Positions 58,386 through 64,000 of a stretch of 64,000 nucleotides of DNA are shown here, in pieces. Each line of letters begins with the position of its first letter. Within the stretch, counting starts at the first letter, position 1. The notes under the pieces are model-generated. The model ran no database searches. It was given only the letters and a program-made list of their open reading frames with translations, and was not told the origin of the DNA. This stretch comes from Acytostelium subglobosum LB1. Lineage: Eukaryota > Evosea > Eumycetozoa > Acytosteliales > Acytosteliaceae. The position numbers and the translations under genes were made by a program. The stretch spans positions 1,440,070-1,504,069 of the forward strand of contig NW_012236528.1 in the NCBI RefSeq assembly GCF_000787575.1, in the 5' to 3' direction.

Positions 58386-59990
58386 AATAGTACCTACACA
58401 GACCTCAGCAAAGACAGCAGATGTAATCTCTATGTTCAACAGAGAGATTTACAAGCATCATGGGTTGCCATCAGTGATCATCAAGTGACAACGATTCAAA
58501 GCTCAAGTCCAAGTTGTTCAAACACTTTGCCAAAGTGTATGGAGTACTATTGAGGACGACAACGAGCGCACATCAACAAGCGAATGGTATGGCTGAAGTG
58601 ATGATACGAGTCGTCAAAGGCATGATCACCAAGTTGCTCATCGACAACAACAACATCAAGGAGTGGTTGGAGGTCATCGACACCATCGAGTTCGCGATGA
58701 ACTCAACTGTGTCGTCAGCGACTGGTTACTCACCATTCAAGATACTGCTGGGATACAACCCGATGTCACCATTGAACATCCTGCGCTACCGCGCTGAGCA
58801 AATGGATGTCAAGGATGATGAGATACTCAAGCTCATGGAGGAACGCAGGTCTATAATGAAGTTCGTTCAACGCAATGTACGCAAGAGAGGTTGGACGATG
58901 CGAGCCAACTACAACAAGGACAAGATGGAGAATCATATCAAGGTTGGTGATCTGGTGTACGTTCAACTCAAGAGAGGTCATACAGTGGTCAAGAAGATGC
59001 AGGCGAGGTTCGAGGGACCCTGGCCTGTGACCAAGGTGGAAGGATTGAACATCACCGTCAAAAGAACGATCTCCACAGATATCAAGACTACTACGCAGGA
59101 GGTGGTGGTGCACGTCAAGTACGTCGTACCATTTCATCCGCGTAAGGCTTTGGTAGAGGAGGACGCCGACGATCAAGACATCGGCGACCTGGATCAGATG
59201 AGGGTGGAGAAGGGTGACCTGGGGTCTACCCGCATCCCGGGCGTTGACGACGAGTTGACGCACCACGACCAGGAGACCGTCGTAGATGGCGCCATCGACG
59301 ACGCGACCCTCGCTGGGAGCGACCTGGAGAGTACGCAAGGAGGGACTGTGGACGAATCACCGGCCAGTGTGGACCCGCAGCCTGTCGACTTGTCGTTGCT
59401 GCTTCCTGTGTCCACGTTGGAGTGGATGGGCATTCATGGAATGGAGGACTTACGATACGCTGTAAGTAACACACTCATCGTTGCAGACGTGGAGGAGGCT
59501 GGGTCGAATTGGAAGACAATCATCGAGACATGTCTATTCGACAATGATCAAACCAGTACCACAAGCACAACTCAACCAAGATTAGGTAAAGGCAGCCGAG
59601 GCATTGATTCAATTCGAGGAAGACATTCGGATCTGTCAAAGTCGTACACACCATCAGTGGAGGCCAGCTCAATCATCAAGAGGAGATCCTGGAGATCCGT
59701 TTGGCCAAGCCAGTTCATCTACTACTCGCCAAGCGCAAGTTCAAGATCGCTGGAACCAAGTCACAGCGAGTGGAGTACTTGTTCAAGGTCAGCCAGACAG
59801 TGGCTTGGGTTGGAGACTTCCCGACACTGACTAAGGACCTCAACTTGGAACTCAAGCGCCGTGCCATCGTCCTACCAGTCTGTGCCCGTCTACGCTTTTC
59901 CTCTGAGGAAGAAGAGGTTTTTAACGCGAGACACTTCAAGAGGCAAACACTGGAACGTCATCATCCGTCGATCAACAATCAGCAGTAACT
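58386..59990 (+). mobile_element. Decayed Ty3/gypsy-type LTR retrotransposon: integrase C-half and chromodomain-like tail
   Basis: The sequence starts abruptly inside an integrase core: IVPTQTSAKTADVISMFNRE then IYKHHGLPSVI, a one-base frame break at about 58484, and the continuing core (DNDSKLKSKLFKHFAKVYGV, ANGMAEVMIRVVKGM, EFAMNSTVSSATGYSPFKIL). A GPWPVTKVEGLNITVKR module and VHVKYVVPFHPRKAL follow, typical of the Ty3/gypsy integrase end. Then comes an acidic spacer and, after frame changes near 59590-59660, a chromodomain-like segment (KFKIAGTKSQRVEYLFKVSQ, VAWVGDFPTLTKDLNLELKR). The Dictyostelium element Skipper has a diverged chromodomain and is the likely relative. No gag, protease, RT, or recognisable LTRs are present, so it is a dead fragment. 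Confidence 0.82.
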
Positions 59991-60004
59991 TTTAATCAAT
60001 CACT

Positions 60005-60336
60005 TTGCGGAGAGCAACCAAACCCTTAAGTGTGGCAGTGTTATCAATGTATATTGATAAGTGTGGGAGACGACAGTCAAACCACAAGTTAACACAGCCG
60101 TTTGCCAACTGCAGTTACCAATTGGGCGGATCTGTTCCAGAACGTCCCAATGTGGTCACACACTCACACACTCACACGCTCACACACGAGACTCCGTGAT
60201 CCCGTAACACGAACGACGACTATGACATGGACAAGCAAACCTTCCAAAGAGATTAACAAAGTTGACAATTAGAGATACAATTAAAGATATATACTATTAT
60301 TATTATTATTATTACTACACATCCAACTACATACCA
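60005..60336. other. Gap between the retrotransposon remnant and the FNIP gene end
   Basis: About 330 bases containing a CACACT repeat (about 60155-60185) and an ATT repeat (about 60293-60315). It could include LTR sequence of the neighbouring element, but no matching second copy was seen in the window. Confidence 0.35.
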
Positions 60337-60600
60337 ATGACCGACAATCTGCACGATCAATTTGACAAAGCATACGCACAGTCTAACATCACCTTAATAC
60401 TTTCCTGCCTTGACCAGGATCTGACTACTGGGTTGATTCCAAACACTACAAGTATTCTAGCCCGCATTTTGGTGATGTGTACACATGTGATGGGCTGGCG
60501 CGAGGATGAGCAAGGGCGACAGAATAGAGTTTGGCGCCGAGGTAGAGTTTGGCACCAGAGTAGGGTCCAGTGTCAGAGAATTGCCTGGCGCCAACGTTAG
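60337..60600 (+). CDS. Small ORF, 87 codons, unknown
   Basis: Starts MTDNLHDQFDKAYAQSNITL then ILSCLDQDLTTGLIPNTTSI, a protein-like amphipathic pattern for about 50 residues. It then runs into Arg/Trp/Gln-rich sequence translated from a GC-rich imperfect repeat (TAGAGTTTGG(C)(G/A)CC at 60525 and 60543). The ORF ends 3 bases inside the stop region of the opposite-strand FNIP gene. It could be the first exon of a gene, a fragment of a degraded one, or chance. No family recognised. Confidence 0.25.
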   Translation: MTDNLHDQFDKAYAQSNITLILSCLDQDLTTGLIPNTTSILARILVMCTHVMGWREDEQGRQNRVWRRGRVWHQSRVQCQRIAWRQR

Positions 60601-62291
60601 TGAAGAGACAGGAGGCCAGAGAACTGGAAGTCGGACAGGAAGATGGTGTGGTTCTTGTCAAGCTTTCGGACAACGAGCTGGCGGAATATGAGGCATTCTT
60701 TGTCGATGGTGAATGTTATGGATGTGAGAGGGGTGGACTTGAAGATCCAGACGATCGTCTCGAATGCTTCCAAACAAAAGGAATTGACCACTTTGAGACA
60801 TTGCAGTTGGGATAGCACGTGGAGGTCTGCATCCCCCAGTGCGTCAAAGGTCGGGTATGATATAGTGAGCTCGGCCACTGACTCTGGAATCACCCTCGGG
60901 CTAAGCTCCATGGGTACATCTGAGCTATCGAAGGCAATGTCCAACGACGTGATTGTAGGCGGAATGACTGATTCGGATAGAGGCTGGCTCACAAAGTAAT
61001 TGTGTCCAAAGCGGAGCATGGTGGTTGAGGCTGGTATGGCGTCGCGATTGTATCTCACTGAGCAATCAAACGCCAGTGATGTCACTGACGGTGGAATCCA
61101 GCCCGTAACAAGAGGCGTCGATATTGAAGACCCAAAAAATGTGAGCCGGGTCACTGATGGCGGGATGAGCCCATGAGTCAGAACCAAGTGTTGAGTGTTG
61201 AGTGTAAGTGATGTCACGGAGCCAGGAATGAAGCCATGGACCAGTGGTGTCCGTCTGAAGCCCAGGTCCAACGAGGTCACTGAGCTTGGAATTGTTTGGC
61301 TCGTCAGGTGGCAAGGATAGCTGGGGTTGTTGATACCCAAGTGAGTGAGCGACGACGGGAGCATTCCCTCCAGTGATTGGTCGAATAACGCTCCGAACCT
61401 GAGCGTCCTCACCGATGCTGGAATCAGGCGGATCACGGAATTGAACTCATTGGCAAAAGTGAGATCGGTGACCGACGAGGGGATGGGCACAGGGCGGATA
61501 CAATTTACCTTGCCAATTGTCAGGGTTGTTATTGATGTCGGAAGATGGATGTCCTTGGTCACGGTAAACTCTCGTAAGTAGAGCCATGTGACTGAGGCCG
61601 GAATGACACCTTCCGAGAGCGGACCGACCAAGTGTCTTGTGAAGCTCAGGTGTGTGACCGATGTCGGGGTCACTCCACTGGCGACCGAAATATGGTCGGA
61701 CGAGAGCGTGACCGAGTGAGAGATGTCGCCCATCCGAACCTCTGGACACCTGAGCTTCAGGGTAGTCACCGACGATGGGATGTAATGTGGAGGCAGATGG
61801 CCATGATAACGAATGTTGAGGACGGTCAAAGCTGCCCCTGCCGCCACTGATGGTGCCAACAGGGGCAAGCTGTGCATGTCCAGTTTAAGACGGGTGATGG
61901 ATGTTGGCAGTATGCCATGCATGAAGTTGTCGGTGCCCTTGAGGAACAAGGTATGGATGTGGCTTGGTATCTTGGACATGTCGCGTGTACGTTTGTCGTA
62001 GGCAAAGTCCAGAGTGGTGCAGTATGAAGGGACGTCCTCAACTCGTATCCAGCAGTCGACATTGGCCGTCGATTGCGACAGCATCGATTTGTACAGCTTG
62101 AGTGTGTGTATAAAGTTGAGCAACTCGTCGGCGTCCACCTTGAATGGCGGGCTTGGTTTGAATCGCAGATAGAGCTCCCTGCTTGCAAAGAGCTGCCTGC
62201 ACGTGAGACTGAAGCAGAGCCGATCAATGTTGCTGTCCAACTCTGACACGATGTTTCTGAGCACCTGATAGTGATTGAATAACGAATGCAT
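60597..62291 (-). CDS. F-box-like/FNIP-repeat protein
   Basis: 564 residues, apparently intact single exon. The N-terminus (HYQVLRNIVSELDSNIDRLC, FSLTCRQLFASRELYLRF) has the form of the divergent F-box found at the start of many dictyostelid FNIP proteins. About residues 110-480 are FNIP/leucine-rich-like repeats of about 22 residues, each with a core like IPSSVTSLDLGF or IPASVTWLYLREF; I count roughly 14. The C-terminal 80 residues (VIPESVAELTISYPTFDALG, LSQLQCLKVVNSFCLEAFET) form a cap. Such proteins are probably substrate adaptors of SCF ubiquitin ligases; this is family inference. Its repeats are related to those of the broken FNIP gene at 57.6-58.4 kb, but in opposite orientation. Confidence 0.88.
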   Translation of the reverse strand: MHSLFNHYQVLRNIVSELDSNIDRLCFSLTCRQLFASRELYLRFKPSPPFKVDADELLNFIHTLKLYKSMLSQSTANVDCWIRVEDVPSYCTTLDFAYDKRTRDMSKIPSHIHTLFLKGTDNFMHGILPTSITRLKLDMHSLPLLAPSVAAGAALTVLNIRYHGHLPPHYIPSSVTTLKLRCPEVRMGDISHSVTLSSDHISVASGVTPTSVTHLSFTRHLVGPLSEGVIPASVTWLYLREFTVTKDIHLPTSITTLTIGKVNCIRPVPIPSSVTDLTFANEFNSVIRLIPASVRTLRFGALFDQSLEGMLPSSLTHLGINNPSYPCHLTSQTIPSSVTSLDLGFRRTPLVHGFIPGSVTSLTLNTQHLVLTHGLIPPSVTRLTFFGSSISTPLVTGWIPPSVTSLAFDCSVRYNRDAIPASTTMLRFGHNYFVSQPLSESVIPPTITSLDIAFDSSDVPMELSPRVIPESVAELTISYPTFDALGDADLHVLSQLQCLKVVNSFCLEAFETIVWIFKSTPLTSITFTIDKECLIFRQLVVRKLDKNHTIFLSDFQFSGLLSLH

Positions 62292-62344
62292 TGAAATATA
62301 TTTGTAGAGATAATGAATGGATAAAACTTGATAAAGTTTTAATG

Positions 62345-62503
62345 TCTATGACCTGCTTTTGTCCTTTAGGAGTGTTGTTGGATGATGTTGGACCTTGGTG
62401 CACCATTACAATTCGAGTTGCCTTCGCATTGGAGGGGTGCGACGATCCAAGTGAGCTGTAAATGGTCGTCTTTTCATGGATGTCCAAGACTGTAATTCCT
62501 ATG
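62345..62503. other. Region 5' of the FNIP gene with partial repeat similarity
   Basis: It contains GTTGTTGGATGATGTTGG and GGGGTGCGACGATCC, which resemble the ends of the tandem units that follow. It may be a degenerate further copy that has lost its middle. Confidence 0.4.
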
Positions 62504-63122
62504 AATCACTTCAACAGTGATGTATAATATAATGATCGCTTGATCTTGATGTGTTGAGTATTANTATACTATAATCTTGATTGNTATTAGTTATTGTTAG
62601 AAGTAGAAGTGCGACGATCTGNATCCANGGTTTTGGTTGTTACNTGTGTAGTTGGATGTTGATGACCAAAGTTGATGAAGATTACTCCAACGACAATGAA
62701 TATNGTATGTATCGCTTCTTCTTGATGGGTCGAGTCTGATGATGTGTCATAGGTGTTTGTTGGACGATGTTGGTGATCAGTGGAGTGCGACGATCGTAGT
62801 TGATGCAACAATATGAGCGTATCCTGGGCTGTTGTTGAATGTGTTGCTAAAGAATAGCTTCAGTAGTGATGTACAATATAACTATCGATTCACCTTGATG
62901 TGTTGAGTCTGTTGGTATGTCAATTGTAGGTGTTATCGAGATGTTGGTGGCAGTTGGAGTGCGACTCTTGGCGCGTGTAATGGGAAATGACTGTACTTTG
63001 TAAGAATAGGTTCAACAATAACATATTATATATAGATCGATTCCTGTAGATGTACTGAATCTGTTGGTGTATCAAACGTATGCGTTGAACATTGTTGGTG
63101 TATCATCGTTGTGTCGAGACTC
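62504..63122. repeat. Four diverged tandem units of about 150-175 bp
   Basis: Units begin near 62504, 62676, 62851 and 63002. Shared landmarks in order are an AACA/CAGT..ATGTA(C/T)AATATAA block, TTGATGTGTTGAGTCTGTTGGT, a TAGGTGTT..GATGTTGGTG block, and GGAGTGCGACGATC. Units 2 to 4 are partly open on the minus strand and give related peptides (TYDTSSDSTHQEEAIH, TPTIDIPTDSTHQGESIV, THTFDTPTDSVHLQESIY), so they look like decayed copies of a coding module. Most of the ambiguous N bases of the window lie here, which suggests a collapsed or polymorphic repeat in the assembly. Confidence 0.72.
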
Positions 63123-63637
63123 ATTCGAAATGCATTCATGATTGGTGTGATGTTGTTCAATGACGATGATTGATATCTTGATCGATTCGCGTTGATGAGA
63201 GGAGTAACAAGATATATTATGTTGAGGTGTTGAATGACGTTGTCAGGAGTTGATAGATCAACCTTCATCTGTTGTTGTTGTTGTTGTAAACCTGGATGTC
63301 ATAAAGTGGATGATGTTGTTGTATAAGCTTCAATGTTATTATTTAATCATATGATCCACTGTCTGTATGTATTTGTACTAATGTTATATGTATCATAGTT
63401 GTTAATGACTTGTCTATTCAGTCATTGTCAAAGTGATTCAAACAACTGTGGAATTTTNATTAAAATTAATTATTGTTTATTGTCCAGTTAGTTCAAGTCG
63501 TTGGGTAATTCAATTCATTTCGATTATTTGGAATTTTTCATAATTAATTTGGAAGTTCACTGCAAAACACAGCATCATGCAGTCAGTCAGGTAGCTTGTA
63601 CAGATAATAGTAATTGGCAAATACACTTGCTCATTGT
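63123..63637. other. Repeat-flanking intergenic sequence
   Basis: AT-rich sequence with a GTT run (63271-63287) and one ambiguous base near 63458. A few further traces of the tandem unit (ATTGATATCTTGATCGATTCGCGTTGATG) occur near 63169-63197. No gene seen. Confidence 0.35.
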
Positions 63638-63949
63638 TTATTCGTCCGATTTGGATGTATCACTGGAGTCTTTCCTGATGTAGGGAGCAAGCTCTTGTCT
63701 CTGGAGCATCTGGAGGTACGTGTCAAGCCGTGTCAGTCCGATGCGATGCTCCTCGATGTGGAAGCGCATTATTTGCGCGATGTGCTCATAATACTCCACA
63801 ACCTCCTGGAGTTTGTGGAAACTCAGCTCCTCAGTGGTGTAGTCTGACTGATTGAGATCGAGGGGCCCTTCTTTTCTGGCCCTCTTGACAGGACGAGCGG
63901 GCTCCTCATCGAGTCTGATTGGTGCTTTTCGAGTGTCGAGAACAATCAT
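63638..63949 (-). CDS. Small helical protein or 3' exon, unknown
   Basis: 103 codons. A basic, Pro/Arg-rich start (PVKRARKEGPLDL) precedes one long predicted helix (YTTEELSFHKLQEVVEYYEH, IAQIMRFHIEEHRIGLTRLD, TYLQMLQRQELAPYIRK) with regular leucine and hydrophobic spacing, then an acidic Ser-rich end. The KRARKEGP stretch could be a nuclear localisation signal. An AG directly before the ATG (ACAG|ATG) means this may be the last exon of a gene that begins beyond 64000. I recognise no family; a coiled-coil role is a guess from the pattern. Confidence 0.45.
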   Translation of the reverse strand: MIVLDTRKAPIRLDEEPARPVKRARKEGPLDLNQSDYTTEELSFHKLQEVVEYYEHIAQIMRFHIEEHRIGLTRLDTYLQMLQRQELAPYIRKDSSDTSKSDE

Positions 63950-64000
63950 CTGTGATCTGTGACCACCATGTCAGTTAAAGTGTCAAAGTCCAAGGTCAAT

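Noticed and set aside
62504-63122. Tandem repeat as a CRISPR array
   Set aside because: Units are 150-175 bp, strongly diverged and without short identical direct repeats or unique spacers; the genome is eukaryotic.

Overview
This window looks like nuclear DNA of a dictyostelid social amoeba other than D. discoideum. The evidence is a compact gene order on both strands, short AT-rich GT-AG introns (often 50-100 nt, with GTAAGT or GTATGT donors), CAA/CAG and AAC tracts in coding sequence, FNIP-repeat proteins, and a complete gene for spalten (a Galpha-like domain fused to a PP2C phosphatase), an architecture known from Dictyostelium. Base composition is clearly less AT-rich than D. discoideum. 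No CRISPR array, bacterial operon, rRNA or convincing tRNA was seen.

Layout: 0-6 kb holds the 5' part of prefoldin subunit 1, a CUE-RBR ubiquitin ligase, a gene remnant, a secreted beta-helix protein and P5C dehydrogenase. 6-14 kb holds an Ncb5or-type cytochrome b5/b5 reductase, PEX11, a secreted DUF6748-like protein, a two-span membrane protein and a membrane-anchored beta-lactamase-fold protein, then about 1.4 kb without a gene. 14.8-28.7 kb holds an MFS transporter, enolase, RAD18, PEX1, the divergent V-ATPase c''/c pair and a multi-CBS protein. 29-40.5 kb holds a TPP1-like peptidase, a methyltransferase, NDUFS4, an MTH1-like Nudix enzyme, SRP receptor alpha, a prolyl-hydroxylase-like dioxygenase, an RBMX2-like splicing factor, MMADHC and mitochondrial GrpE. 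40.7-57.5 kb holds ALG6, APC1, an NPAT-like LisH protein, spalten and an IRE/Greatwall-class AGC kinase. The last 6.5 kb is different: a broken FNIP gene abuts a decayed Ty3/gypsy integrase with a chromodomain-like tail, next to an apparently intact F-box-like/FNIP gene, then a diverged tandem repeat of about 170 bp with several ambiguous bases, and a small ORF.

Most genes are housekeeping: peroxisome (PEX1, PEX11), mitochondrion (P5CDH, NDUFS4, GrpE, MMADHC), secretory pathway (SRP receptor, ALG6, V-ATPase), cell cycle and genome care (APC1, RAD18, MTH1, AGC kinase). They are not an operon. The parts that deserve a second look are the degenerate GTPase half of spalten, the beta-lactamase-fold protein that seems to lack catalytic lysines, the paired V-ATPase proteolipid genes, and the transposon- and repeat-rich right end. 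Exon borders were placed by eye from splice signals and reading-frame continuity; nearly all multi-exon models close exactly in phase. Family names come from recognised motifs, not from database searches.
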